A stretch of 64,000 bases of DNA from an uncultured Latescibacterota bacterium (GCA_951813615.1 OX638377.1:4552599-4616598); one strand, 5' to 3'. Shown: positions 33,682-40,970, numbered from the stretch's first letter. Numbers and translations are program-made. Notes: generated from the letters alone by a model not told the origin.

Positions 33682-35031
33682 CTAGCGCAACACCAACACG
33701 TCCATGTCTTCGCCAAAAGTCTCATAGCTCGAAGTAATCACCTGCTCTCCCGGCTCAAGCCCCTCCAGCACTTCGTACACCCGGGGATTCTGGCGTCCCA
33801 AGGCGATAGAGCGCCGCGTGGCCCGCTCGCCAGCAGCGTCGAGCACATAGGCCCAGTGCCCCCCGGTCGCCTGATAGAATCCGCCTCGCGCCACTTGCAC
33901 TGCCTCATCCAGATCGCCCAACTCTAGGCGGATGTGCAGGGTCTGGCCACGCCGGATGCCTTCGGGTGCTTCTCCTTCAAACACCAGATCGACCTTAAAG
34001 CGGCCCTCGTTTACCTCTGGATAGACCTTGCGGATTACCAAGCTGTATGACTCGTCGTCGCTGTCGAACTGGCCGCGCTGCCCCCGGCCCACGCGACCGA
34101 TGTAGTGCTCGTCAATGGCGGCGCGCACCTTGAAGCCGTCGATCATGTCAATCTGGCCGAGGCGCACACCCGTTCCCTTGCTCTCGCCGACCTCCGCTTT
34201 CAGCGTGGTTAGCTGCCCGGGCACGGGGGCCCGCACCGTCAGGTTGTCGAGCCGGCGGCGGACGATTTCGAGGTTGCGTTCCATGCGCTCCACAGCCGAG
34301 ACGAGCTGCACCACCTTGCTCGCCGCCAGTAGCGAGTCTTGGGTTTGGGTTTCTTGGGTCAGGGCCATGCGGCGGACGCTATACTGGTATTCGTCGCGCA
34401 GCCGCTCGTATTCCTGCCTCGACAGGATGGCCGTCAAATCTTCGGCCGACAGGCTCTCGTAGCGCTCGAAGTTGCGTTTGTCAACGGCTAGCCGGTACTC
34501 GATTTCCATCAGTGCCTTCCGCGAGCGCAGCAGGTCCTGCTCCATGGTCAGCCGGCCATTGCGCAACGCCTCCCGGCTGCGCTCGAGTTCGGCTTCCTGT
34601 TGCAGGACGGTCAGTTCCAGATCGGGATTGGCAAGGCGCAGCAGCGGATCGCCCTCGGCCACGGAGGCACCCTCTTCGACGAACACCTGCTCGACTTGGC
34701 CGCGCTCCAGGGCGTCGAGGTACACAGTGTGCAGCGGCAGCACCGTGCCGCGCACGGGGATGTACTCCTGAAACGGACCGGACTCGACCGTCGAGATCGT
34801 CAGTCGGTCGCGCTCCACATTCAGCTTGCGCACCCCGAAATCCGCGAGCAGGGCGTACCCGAATAGCCCGCCCAACAGCAAAGCAGCCGCGCCTGCCCCG
34901 ATGCGCTTGGGCGTGAACCGAGGCTTTTCGATTTTGCGGTCCATGCCAACGCCGCCGCCGAGACGGGTGCTACCGGGACTCGGCTCGGGAGTCGGGTCTT
35001 TTTTGGAGAATAGTCGAATATTTGCGGGCAT
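33682..35031 (-). CDS. HlyD/MacA-type periplasmic adaptor
   Basis: An efflux adaptor subunit of 449 residues. It has one N-terminal membrane helix (IGAGAAALLLGGLFGYALLA), a barrel-sandwich (lipoyl-like) half with VRGTVLPLHTVYLDALERG, a long coiled-coil hairpin rich in Glu/Arg/Leu (from LELTVLQQEAELERSREAL to MERNLEIVRRRL), the return VRAPVPGQLTTLKAEVGE, and beta-barrel and membrane-proximal domains. It joins the inner-membrane permease to an outer-membrane channel, which is not encoded here. The frame is open to 35091, but the sigma-54 promoter at 35075-35090 would initiate near 35064, so ATG 35031 (with AAGG upstream) is preferred. Confidence 0.88.
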   Translation of the reverse strand: MPANIRLFSKKDPTPEPSPGSTRLGGGVGMDRKIEKPRFTPKRIGAGAAALLLGGLFGYALLADFGVRKLNVERDRLTISTVESGPFQEYIPVRGTVLPLHTVYLDALERGQVEQVFVEEGASVAEGDPLLRLANPDLELTVLQQEAELERSREALRNGRLTMEQDLLRSRKALMEIEYRLAVDKRNFERYESLSAEDLTAILSRQEYERLRDEYQYSVRRMALTQETQTQDSLLAASKVVQLVSAVERMERNLEIVRRRLDNLTVRAPVPGQLTTLKAEVGESKGTGVRLGQIDMIDGFKVRAAIDEHYIGRVGRGQRGQFDSDDESYSLVIRKVYPEVNEGRFKVDLVFEGEAPEGIRRGQTLHIRLELGDLDEAVQVARGGFYQATGGHWAYVLDAAGERATRRSIALGRQNPRVYEVLEGLEPGEQVITSSYETFGEDMDVLVLR

Positions 35032-35074
35032 AGCATTTGCTACCTTATCTTGTCGCAGCCTTTTCTCCAGAAAT

Positions 35075-35090
35075 AGCAAGATACATGCCA
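35075..35090 (-). promoter_or_regulatory. Sigma-54 (-24/-12) promoter for the efflux operon
   Basis: The minus strand reads TGGCATG-TATC-TTGCT. This matches the RpoN consensus TGGCACG-N4-TTGCW except for one base, with GG and GC at the required spacing of 10 bases. The predicted start near 35064 precedes the adaptor ATG at 35031. The divergent gene at 35210 encodes a sigma-54 activator of the NtrC family, the kind of protein such a promoter needs. Confidence 0.75.
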
Positions 35091-35151
35091 TATTCCTAAC
35101 TACTTGATAAAAAAGAAGATGTGTCGAATCGCCTCCTTGCCCACCCCAGCG

Positions 35152-35195
35152 CTACTGTCCGCTGGTGATACACCTACTGTCCGCTGGCGTACACC
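35152..35195. promoter_or_regulatory. 22-bp tandem repeat, candidate enhancer of the response regulator
   Basis: Two direct copies (35152-35173 and 35174-35195) share CTACTGTCCGCTGG followed by a G-rich/C-rich half dyad (GGTGATACACC; GGCGTACACC). They lie about 60-120 bases upstream of the sigma-54 promoter, the usual position for activator binding, with a period of two helical turns. They also overlap the 5' region of the regulator gene, allowing autoregulation. Confidence 0.55.
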
Positions 35196-35209
35196 AGAGA
35201 GCATATCCC

Positions 35210-36586
35210 ATGTCTGCTGAAGCCGCCCGCATTCTCGTCGTCGACGACAATCAAGACGTGCTCGTCGCCGCTCGCTTGCTCCTCAAGCAGCAGGGCTACC
35301 AAGTCCGCACCGAGACCGATCCCCAAGCCATTCCGAGTGCCCTCAAACAGGAGTCGCCGGCCGTCGTCCTCCTCGACATGAACTTCACGCAGGAGGCAAC
35401 CAGCGGCCGGGAGGGCTTCTACTGGCTCCAGCAAATCCGCGACCTGGACCCGACCGCCGTCGTCTTGCTGATCACCGCGTACGGCGATGTCGAAATGGCC
35501 GTGCGCGCCGTCAAGGAGGGAGCCGTCGATTTTGTGCTCAAACCCTGGCAGAACGAGAAGTTGCTCGCCACGGTGTCCGCGGCCGTGGAATTGCACCGCT
35601 CGCGCCGGGAAACCCACCACCTCCGCTCCCGCCAGCAGCGGCTGTCCGCGGACCTCGACCAGCCCTTTGGCGACCTCATCGGCGAGGCCCCGGTCTTACA
35701 GGAAGTCTTTCAAACAATGGCCAAGGTGGCCGCCACCGACGCCAGCGTCCTCATCCTCGGCGAGAACGGCACGGGCAAGGAACTGGTCGCGCGCGAGATC
35801 CACCGCCGCTCGGCGCGCGCCGACGAGGTTTTCATCTCCGTCGATATGGGCTCCCTGAGCGAAACCCTGTTCGAGAGCGAACTCTTCGGCCACGTCAAAG
35901 GCGCCTTCACCGACGCCCGCAGCGACCGCGCCGGCCGCTTTGAAATCGCTTCCGGGGGCACCCTGTTCCTCGACGAAATCGGCAACCTGCCCCTGCCCTT
36001 ACAGGTCAAACTGCTCGCGGTCCTGCAAAACCAGCAAGTCGTCCGCGTCGGCGCTAACCAGCCCGTGTCCGTAGATGTGCGGCTTATATGCGCCACCAAC
36101 CAGCCCATCCACGAAATGGCCACCGCCGGCACCTTCCGCCAGGACCTGCTCTACCGCATCAACACCGTGGAAATCTGCCTGCCCCCCCTGCGCGAGCGCC
36201 CCGAAGACATCGCGCTATTAGCTCGTCATTTCCTCGACCTGTACCGGACCAAGTACCGCAAGGCTCTGACTAGTCTGACTGCCGAAGCACTCGCCCACTT
36301 GCGCGCGTACGCTTGGCCGGGTAATGTGCGGGAATTGCAGCACGCAGTGGAGCGCGCCGTCATTATGAGCGAAGGAGACCAACTAGCCGCAGACGATTTC
36401 CCCTTGACCGCGGCCCCATCACCTGAAGAATCCGTCGCCTTTGACAGCTACAACCTCGAAGACGTCGAGCGCGAGGTTATCGCCCGAGTGCTGCGCAAAC
36501 ACCAAGGCAACGTCAGCCAAACCGCGCGGGAACTCGGCCTGACCCGCACGGCCCTCTACCGCCGCATGGAGAAATATGGCCTTTAA
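35210..36586 (+). CDS. Sigma-54-dependent response regulator (NtrC family)
   Basis: A 458-residue activator. Receiver domain about residues 6-125 (ILVVDDN, phospho-acceptor in VVLLDMN, LLITAYGD, FVLKPW); AAA+ domain with Walker A GENGTGKE, the sigma-54-contact loop GAFTDA (a known variant of GAFTGA), Walker B GGTLFLDEIGNLP and RERPEDI; Fis-type helix-turn-helix at the end (GNVSQTARELGLTRTALYRRM). The start ATG 35210 is chosen by domain limits; an in-frame codon at 35165 would add 15 unrelated residues. It probably switches on the divergent efflux operon. Its partner kinase was once translationally overlapping with it. Confidence 0.92.
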   Translation: MSAEAARILVVDDNQDVLVAARLLLKQQGYQVRTETDPQAIPSALKQESPAVVLLDMNFTQEATSGREGFYWLQQIRDLDPTAVVLLITAYGDVEMAVRAVKEGAVDFVLKPWQNEKLLATVSAAVELHRSRRETHHLRSRQQRLSADLDQPFGDLIGEAPVLQEVFQTMAKVAATDASVLILGENGTGKELVAREIHRRSARADEVFISVDMGSLSETLFESELFGHVKGAFTDARSDRAGRFEIASGGTLFLDEIGNLPLPLQVKLLAVLQNQQVVRVGANQPVSVDVRLICATNQPIHEMATAGTFRQDLLYRINTVEICLPPLRERPEDIALLARHFLDLYRTKYRKALTSLTAEALAHLRAYAWPGNVRELQHAVERAVIMSEGDQLAADDFPLTAAPSPEESVAFDSYNLEDVEREVIARVLRKHQGNVSQTARELGLTRTALYRRMEKYGL

Positions 36587-36600
36587 GGGCGCTCTGCATC
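36572..36600 (+). repeat. Direct repeat at the regulator/HigBA junction (left copy)
   Basis: Twenty-nine bases covering the regulator stop codon and the following bases. They match 37376-37404, the kinase start, at 24 positions, beginning with the identical AAATATGGCC. Read from its ATG, the left copy still encodes M-A-F-K-G-A-L-H, a vestige of the kinase N-terminus (M-A-S-D-G-V-L-H). Confidence 0.8.
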
Positions 36601-36611
36601 ACAAACTCTTC

Positions 36612-36646
36612 TTGACACTGAAGCGCATCGTTCCCAATTTGGGAAC
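36612..36646 (+). promoter_or_regulatory. Promoter and operator of the HigBA module
   Basis: TTGACA (36612-36617) is followed by the perfect inverted repeat GTTCCCAA-T-TTGGGAAC (36630-36646), placed where a -10 region is expected and 18 bases before the HigB start. Likely bound by HigA. Confidence 0.65.
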
Positions 36647-36664
36647 ACGCCTTTAACGAGGACA

Positions 36665-36961
36665 ATGCATGTAATTACTCGGAAAAGACTCCAAGAATTC
36701 TGGCGTGATCACCCTGAATCAGAAAAGCCTCTCAGAGCTTGGTTCTCCATCGTGAGATTAAGGCGCTATGCTACTCCGCATGAAATACGCCAAGATTTTC
36801 CTTCTGCCAGTTTCTTGGGAGAATGGCGCACGGTTTTCAATATCGGCGGCAACAAATATCGGTTGGTTGTGGACATGCGCTATGACCTCGGAAGGGTATA
36901 TATCCGCCATGTCCTTACTCACGCAGAATACACTCGCCGAACGCAAGAAGGCACTTTATAA
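36665..36961 (+). CDS. higB: HigB-type mRNA interferase toxin
   Basis: A 98-residue HigB_toxin family protein: MHVITRKRLQEFWRDHPESE, then WRTVFNIGGNKYRLVVDMRYDLGRVYIRHVLTHAEY. This is the diagnostic pattern, with YRL, RV.IR and THAEY catalytic-region residues. Such toxins cut mRNA on translating ribosomes. It stands between a response-regulator gene and its kinase gene, in the same direction, with a 12-base gap to the antitoxin. Confidence 0.92.
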   Translation: MHVITRKRLQEFWRDHPESEKPLRAWFSIVRLRRYATPHEIRQDFPSASFLGEWRTVFNIGGNKYRLVVDMRYDLGRVYIRHVLTHAEYTRRTQEGTL

Positions 36962-36973
36962 AGGAAGCATTCG

Positions 36974-37363
36974 ATGGCTGAAGTACTCGATTTCACCCAA
37001 CCCCATCTGTTGAGAAACGAAGAAGAATACGATATCGCTGTTGCTGAAATCGATGCCCTTCTCGACGCCGATCCTCCGCCTGAATCCGAGGCGTATGAGC
37101 GGCTGGAGTTTTTATCGGTTCTGGTGCAGGCTTACGAAGACGCTCACATACCTATCTACGAGCAGCTTACTCCTCAAGAAGTGGTTGATTTTATGTTGGA
37201 GCAGAAGGGGCTTTCCCGTGCTGATCTGGCGAAATGGCTGGGAGGTAGAAGTCGCACATCCGAATTTTTTAGTGGAACTCGTCCTCTTTCTATTCGGCAG
37301 ATTGGCGTCTTGAGAGCGCATTTGGGCATTCCAGCGGATTTACTGCTAGGACTTCCGAGATAA
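36974..37363 (+). CDS. higA: HigA-type antitoxin
   Basis: A 129-residue XRE-like antitoxin of the HigA family that pairs with HigB_toxin proteins. The N-terminal part is acidic (RNEEEYDIAVAEIDALLDADPPPESEAYERLEFLSVLVQAYED), and the C-terminal part is helix-turn-helix (TPQEVVDFMLEQKGLSRADLAKWLGG, then GTRPLSIRQIGVLRAHLGIPADLL). It binds and inhibits HigB and likely the palindrome at 36630-36646. Its stop is 12 bases before the right direct repeat. Confidence 0.92.
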   Translation: MAEVLDFTQPHLLRNEEEYDIAVAEIDALLDADPPPESEAYERLEFLSVLVQAYEDAHIPIYEQLTPQEVVDFMLEQKGLSRADLAKWLGGRSRTSEFFSGTRPLSIRQIGVLRAHLGIPADLLLGLPR

Positions 37364-37375
37364 TCGCCGCATAAA

Positions 37376-37404
37376 AAATATGGCCTCTGATGGCGTTCTA
37401 CATC
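37376..37404 (+). repeat. Direct repeat at the HigBA/kinase junction (right copy)
   Basis: Matches 36572-36600 at 24 of 29 positions and contains the functional start codon of the kinase (37380). The two copies bracket the HigBA insert (36601-37375) exactly. Confidence 0.8.
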
Positions 37405-38732
37405 GCCTAATACAAGGAGCCCGCGCCTTCCGCACGCGAATCGTGCTGCGCGTCGTCTTCCTCTGTGCTACCTTGTGGCTGCTGTTCTACATCATAGCAA
37501 ACGGAACCTATCATCTGGTCGTCCCCATCGTCGTCGGCCTCGTCCTGCTCTACCAACTCTACGCTCTCGTTCACTACGTCGAGCGCGCCAACCGCGATCT
37601 AGCGCGCTTTTTGAACGCCATCCGCTACGCCGACTTTTCCCAGACCTTTGTCACCGGCGGCCTCGGCTCCTCTTTCGACGAACTCAAGACCGCATTCAAC
37701 GAAGTCCTCGACGCCTTTCGCCAAGCGCGGGCCGAAAAGGAAGAACAAGCGCGCTACCTGCAAACCGTGGTACAGCACATTGGCGTCGGCTTGATCGTCT
37801 TCGACAACGCTGGCGCGGTATCGCTGATCAACAACGCGGCCAAGCGCCTGTTGGGGGTGCCCCGCTTGGGCCACATCGCCGATCTCAACCGCGTCAATCC
37901 TATCCTAACCACCACCCTGCAAAACCTCGGTCCCCGGGGCCGCGACCTAGTGAGTTTGGAGGAGGTCCGACTCGCCCTGCACGCATCGGTATTCCAGATC
38001 GGCGACCGCAAGCACACCCTGGTGGCTCTTCACGACATCGGCCCCGATCTCGACGAAAAGGAAATGGAGGCGTGGCAAAACCTGATCCGCGTGCTCACCC
38101 ACGAGATCATGAATTCCATCACCCCCATTGCTTCGCTGGCCGCCACCGCGGACGGAATGCTAAAAGACGACGACCTCGACGCCGAGACCACCGCAGACAT
38201 TCGCACCGCGGTGAGCACCATCCAACGTCGCAGCGAGGGCCTGCTGCACTTTGTCGAAGCCTACCGCGACCTCACCCGCGTCCCAGCACCGTCCTTTGAG
38301 ATCGTCTCGATAGCCGATCTATTCGCACGAGTGGAACAACTAATGCGGCCCCAGTTCGCCGAGTCCGCAGTCGAGTTGCACACCGAGGTCAATCCCCCCA
38401 GCCTCGAATTGACCGCCGATCCCGAGCAAGTCGAGCAGATTCTCATCAACCTACTAAGCAATGCCCGCGAAGCCACGGCTGGCCGCGCCGGGGCTCGCGT
38501 TGACTTGACCGCTCATCTGGCGCACGACAAGGTAGTCGTCGAGGTCGCGGACAATGGGCCGGGGATCGTCGAAGAAGCGCTCGGTAAGGTCTTCATCCCC
38601 TTTTTCACGACCAAACCAGACGGCTCCGGCATTGGGCTGAGCCTGTGCCGCCAGATCATGCGGCTCCACCGAGGCTCCATCTCCGCCCGTTCGGAACCGG
38701 GGGTGCGGACGGTGTTTGCGTTGCGGTTTTGA
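37380..38732 (+). CDS. Sensor histidine kinase (NtrB-like)
   Basis: A 450-residue inner-membrane kinase. Two transmembrane helices (about 21-40 and 45-66) with almost no periplasmic loop, a HAMP-like/coiled linker, a PAS-like domain (QTVVQHIGVGLIVFDNAGAVSLINNAAKRLLG, 128-159), the phospho-acceptor H241 in LTHEIMNSITP, and an ATPase domain with N-box NLLSNAREA, G1 VADNGPGI, F-box FIPFFTTK and G2 GSGIGLSLC. It should phosphorylate the regulator at 35210-36586. The lack of a sensor loop suggests it senses membrane or cytoplasmic signals. No clear ribosome site is left before its start since the HigBA insertion. Confidence 0.92.
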   Translation: MASDGVLHRLIQGARAFRTRIVLRVVFLCATLWLLFYIIANGTYHLVVPIVVGLVLLYQLYALVHYVERANRDLARFLNAIRYADFSQTFVTGGLGSSFDELKTAFNEVLDAFRQARAEKEEQARYLQTVVQHIGVGLIVFDNAGAVSLINNAAKRLLGVPRLGHIADLNRVNPILTTTLQNLGPRGRDLVSLEEVRLALHASVFQIGDRKHTLVALHDIGPDLDEKEMEAWQNLIRVLTHEIMNSITPIASLAATADGMLKDDDLDAETTADIRTAVSTIQRRSEGLLHFVEAYRDLTRVPAPSFEIVSIADLFARVEQLMRPQFAESAVELHTEVNPPSLELTADPEQVEQILINLLSNAREATAGRAGARVDLTAHLAHDKVVVEVADNGPGIVEEALGKVFIPFFTTKPDGSGIGLSLCRQIMRLHRGSISARSEPGVRTVFALRF

Positions 38733-38843
38733 GAAGGAATCCCTATGCTCGTACACGATCTGGAGGTTCGTACAAAGGCACCACCACACTACTTTACAAG
38801 TGGCCGCCGATACCCTAGCCATCCTTCCACAGGAGAAACAACT

Positions 38844-39038
38844 ATGGTACAAACACAAAACGCAGAAGTAGATCAGGGATTATCCCTTGCGCAACGTCGT
38901 GCCTATATGAGGTTGCCGCTTGCCGAACGCCGCAAGCTACTCGCCGAGCAAGCGGAATGGATGGCGGAGCACTACGAACAGGAGTTGGAACGGATAGAGC
39001 GTGAGGCATGGCAGGGAGGAGACATTGTCGAGCCCTAG
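38844..39038 (+). CDS. Antitoxin partner of a MazF-like toxin
   Basis: A 64-residue charged helical protein (GLSLAQRRAYMRLPLAERRKLLAEQAEWMAEHYEQELERIEREAWQGGDIVEP) of the type often encoded before MazF toxins in cyanobacteria and related genomes. The start is taken at ATG 38844 because AGGAG lies eight bases upstream; the open frame from 38745 lacks support. It overlaps the toxin gene by 14 bases. Confidence 0.8.
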   Translation: MVQTQNAEVDQGLSLAQRRAYMRLPLAERRKLLAEQAEWMAEHYEQELERIEREAWQGGDIVEP

Positions 39039-39390
39039 CGCTTCCACCCCGCAAAGAAGAGAAATCTGGTTGGTCAATTTTGACCCAACCATAGGAACGG
39101 AGATCCAAAAAACTCGTCCTGCGGTGGTGGTGAGTTCTGATGCGGTCGGGCGTTTACCTATCAAGCTGGTCGCCCCCATTACAGACTGGAAGGCTTATTT
39201 CGCGCCCAATATCTGGCACGTGCGGATTGAGCCAGAGCCTACCAATGGCCTCACAAAAGTCTCCGCTGTCGATACTTTGCAGTTGCGTGGCATGGATAAG
39301 CAACGCTTCATTCAGAAACTGGGAGAAGTCTCTCCAACGACGATGGAGGAGATCGTCCTTGCGGTCACGGCCATCATTGAATATCCGTAG
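39025..39390 (+). CDS. MazF/PemK-type endoribonuclease toxin
   Basis: A 121-residue protein with the MazF fold signatures: QRREIWLVNFDPTIGTEIQKTRPAVVVSSD, then PIT.W and VSAVDTLQLRGMDKQRF. Such toxins cleave mRNA at short motifs. The start is probably TTG 39025, which has GGGAGGA four bases upstream; GTG 39001 is an alternative without a ribosome site. It lies downstream of the sensor kinase gene but has its own antitoxin. Confidence 0.9.
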   Translation: MSSPSASTPQRREIWLVNFDPTIGTEIQKTRPAVVVSSDAVGRLPIKLVAPITDWKAYFAPNIWHVRIEPEPTNGLTKVSAVDTLQLRGMDKQRFIQKLGEVSPTTMEEIVLAVTAIIEYP

Positions 39391-39486
39391 ATGCAGTGCC
39401 ATAGCCTAAACAAAGACCTGAACCGGATTACGGGCGTGTACCAGCAAGTCAGTACGATCACCCGGAGTTTGTCTGGCACCCACTTC

Positions 39487-39855
39487 TCAAATGAATTTCT
39501 CAGGGGATACCTTAAATAGCGCTGCCAATTTCCGGGCTGTTTTTAAGCTAATCGACCGCACTCCTCTTTCCATGTTTGAGATATGCTGACGGGGAACATC
39601 GCCAAGCATCTCACCTAACTTGGCCTGAGTCAAACCGCGATTCTCCCGGTAAATCCTCAGATTGTCGCCCGGTGTCATCTTCGATTTGACATCCCGATAC
39701 CAATCGGTTTCAAAGACGTTCACGGCCTCTTCGTCGTTATCTTCCAAAAGTTGAATCTGTTCGCCGTACTCTTCTTCCAGCAAAGACATCAACCTATCGG
39801 GAATCTCTCCCTTAATATTGATCTCAATACGGGGCGTTTTCACGACTGCCTGCAT
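39487..39855 (-). CDS. HTH-type antitoxin of a RelE-like module
   Basis: A 122-residue protein. The C-terminal half is an XRE helix-turn-helix domain (DNLRIYRENRGLTQAKLGEMLGDVPRQHISNMERGVRSIS); the N-terminal half is acidic (IPDRLMSLLEEEYGEQIQLLEDNDEE) and probably wraps the toxin. The start at 39855 follows a GAGG ribosome site; the frame is open further upstream but overlaps the toxin. It is encoded after the toxin gene and overlaps it by 32 bases. Confidence 0.85.
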   Translation of the reverse strand: MQAVVKTPRIEINIKGEIPDRLMSLLEEEYGEQIQLLEDNDEEAVNVFETDWYRDVKSKMTPGDNLRIYRENRGLTQAKLGEMLGDVPRQHISNMERGVRSISLKTARKLAALFKVSPEKFI

Positions 39856-40087
39856 AATAGACCTCAATGGTTTTTGAAGTTTTCGCGCAAGACCAACAGG
39901 CCACCCAGTCCCGGGAAAGGTGGCAGTGATATTGATCGGCTCCAAGTTTGCTGTAATGAGGCCAATCGCTTCTGATCGGTCCTTTATCCCGCAAATCTTC
40001 GACAAGATTGGCGACTCGTCGTTGAACCGACTCAGGTAGCCTTTGAATACGCCTCAGCACTTTTCGCCTTATGATGATCTCATACAT
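39824..40087 (-). CDS. RelE/ParE-superfamily toxin
   Basis: An 87-residue basic protein, MYEIIIRRKVLRRIQRLPESVQRRVANLVEDLRDKG, then LGADQYHCHLSRDWVACW and TIEVYYAGSRENAPY. This is the RelE-type pattern with the terminal Tyr-Tyr..Ser-Arg..Ala-Pro-Tyr segment. Antitoxin gene follows with overlap. Probably an mRNA interferase. Confidence 0.87.
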   Translation of the reverse strand: MYEIIIRRKVLRRIQRLPESVQRRVANLVEDLRDKGPIRSDWPHYSKLGADQYHCHLSRDWVACWSCAKTSKTIEVYYAGSRENAPY

Positions 40088-40094
40088 ATCAAAA

Positions 40095-40113
40095 GTAACC
40101 TATTAATGGTTAC
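40095..40113 (-). promoter_or_regulatory. Operator palindrome of the RelE/HTH module
   Basis: GTAACC-TATTAAT-GGTTAC, a 6-bp inverted repeat with an AT-rich centre, 8 to 26 bases upstream of the toxin start on the minus strand. The likely binding site of the HTH antitoxin. Confidence 0.6.
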
Positions 40114-40232
40114 ATATCAAGGAAGAACAAAGAGGTGGGCGACGCGGCCTTGGATGACCTAGGTACGCACTGCCCTAGGCTGTCTCACCGGTGGCACTCA
40201 ATGCAGCGGGTCACGTCAGCGGTAATAGGACA

Positions 40233-40442
40233 TCATCCAAGGTTGTTGCGCTCCTTGCCATCTGGATTCGACACGGGCGTCCTGACTCCGTTGATGACGC
40301 GAGTGTGATACTTCGGATATTCGCCTGCCTCGATCTTGCGAGCGAACTCTTGGCGGCTCATCTCCCGTCCGGATCGGGTGTCCCTGAATCGCTGGTTACG
40401 TCCAGAATCAGATTCGCGGGTAACTCGGACTCGGCCTGACAT
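40233..40442 (-). CDS. Small conserved-looking protein of unknown function
   Basis: A 69-residue hydrophilic protein: MSGRVRVTRESDSGRNQRF, DTRSGREMSRQEFARKIEAG, EYPKYHTRVINGVRTPVSN and PDGKERNNLG. The orderly pattern (TGRN..F.D, MSR.EF...I..GEYP.YH.R.INGV.TPVSNPD..NNLG) resembles small proteins seen in many genomes, without a known role as far as I can say. The start is chosen by GGAGG, eight bases upstream of ATG 40442. It lies downstream of another tiny gene on the same strand, with a strong hairpin between them. Confidence 0.7.
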   Translation of the reverse strand: MSGRVRVTRESDSGRNQRFRDTRSGREMSRQEFARKIEAGEYPKYHTRVINGVRTPVSNPDGKERNNLG

Positions 40443-40470
40443 AGCTATACCTCCTTTATATTGGCGATGA

Positions 40471-40515
40471 AACCTGCTGGTCCCGGCATCTTTCGGTTGC
40501 CGGGACCAGCAGGTT
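40471..40515 (-). ncRNA. Strong RNA hairpin between two small genes
   Basis: AACCTGCTGGTCCCGGCA (40471-40488) and TGCCGGGACCAGCAGGTT (40498-40515) form a perfect 18-bp stem with a 9-base loop. On the minus strand it follows the gene at 40520-40690 and precedes the ribosome site of the gene at 40233-40442. There is no T-tract, so it is unlikely to be a simple terminator; RNA processing, mRNA protection or attenuation are possible. Confidence 0.55.
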
Positions 40516-40519
40516 GGCG

Positions 40520-40690
40520 TTACGCGTACCTGATCAACTGCCAAGTCACTGCCTTGCCGTCGTAGGGCGGCATACGGTTGTACTTGGCGATGGGGGCGGT
40601 GGTCGACGGACTACCGACCACCTTCCACACTCCGCTCTCGGGGCAGATCTCCCCGGTCCTTGCGGTGGTACCGATTGGCGCATTGGCCAT
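40520..40690 (-). CDS. Small protein, 56 residues, TGEICPESGVW type
   Basis: Reads MANAPIGTTARTGEICPESG, VWKVVGSPSTTAPIAKYNRM, PPYDGKAVTWQLIRYA. The TG.ICP.SGVW...G......A..N.MPP..G..V.WQL pattern is typical of small YjzC-like or zinc-ribbon-related proteins; only one cysteine is present, so metal binding is doubtful. An AGAGGT ribosome site lies seven bases before ATG 40690. It is the first gene after the promoter at 40860-40888 and is followed by the hairpin and the 69-residue protein gene. Confidence 0.65.
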   Translation of the reverse strand: MANAPIGTTARTGEICPESGVWKVVGSPSTTAPIAKYNRMPPYDGKAVTWQLIRYA

Positions 40691-40812
40691 GATAATACCT
40701 CTTTTCGAGGATGCGGCGGCGCGGCGAAGCCATGCCGCCTAGTGATAATGCCCCTTCTGACTTTCAGACGGGGATACCTGCCAGCAGTCACCACCGTTAA
40801 TCACTTGACGGG

Positions 40813-40840
40813 AGCCTGCTAGCAGGCTTATGATATAAGC
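40813..40840 (-). promoter_or_regulatory. Overlapping palindromes in the 5' leader of the small-gene pair
   Basis: AGCCTGCTAGCAGGCT (40813-40828) is a perfect 16-bp palindrome, and GCTTAT-GAT-ATAAGC (40826-40840) overlaps it. Both lie in the region transcribed before the 56-residue gene and could be operator sites or RNA structure. Confidence 0.4.
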
Positions 40841-40855
40841 ATCGGAGTAATGTTT

Positions 40856-40888
40856 TGTTATATAATAACAGCATTTGTTATTTTGTCA
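40856..40888 (-). promoter_or_regulatory. Promoter with operator palindrome between the small genes and the XRE/ImmA pair
   Basis: On the minus strand TTGACA (40888-40883) and TTATAT (40865-40860) are spaced by 17 bases, a good housekeeping promoter for the small genes. The -10 box is inside the palindrome TGTTAT-ATA-ATAACA (40856-40870), and a related half-site TTGTTATTTTG lies beside it. The divergent XRE regulator (40971) is the natural candidate to bind here. Confidence 0.6.
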
Positions 40889-40970
40889 AGAGACAGGTGA
40901 GGATTAGACCGCTTCCCTGTGGCATAACAAGCAATTGGGACAAGGACCTAGGAATGAGGAGGCCCGAATA

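Noticed and set aside
35032..35091. Upstream start of the adaptor at 35091
   Set aside because: That ATG lies within the -24 region of the sigma-54 promoter, upstream of the predicted transcription start, and has a poorly spaced ribosome site.
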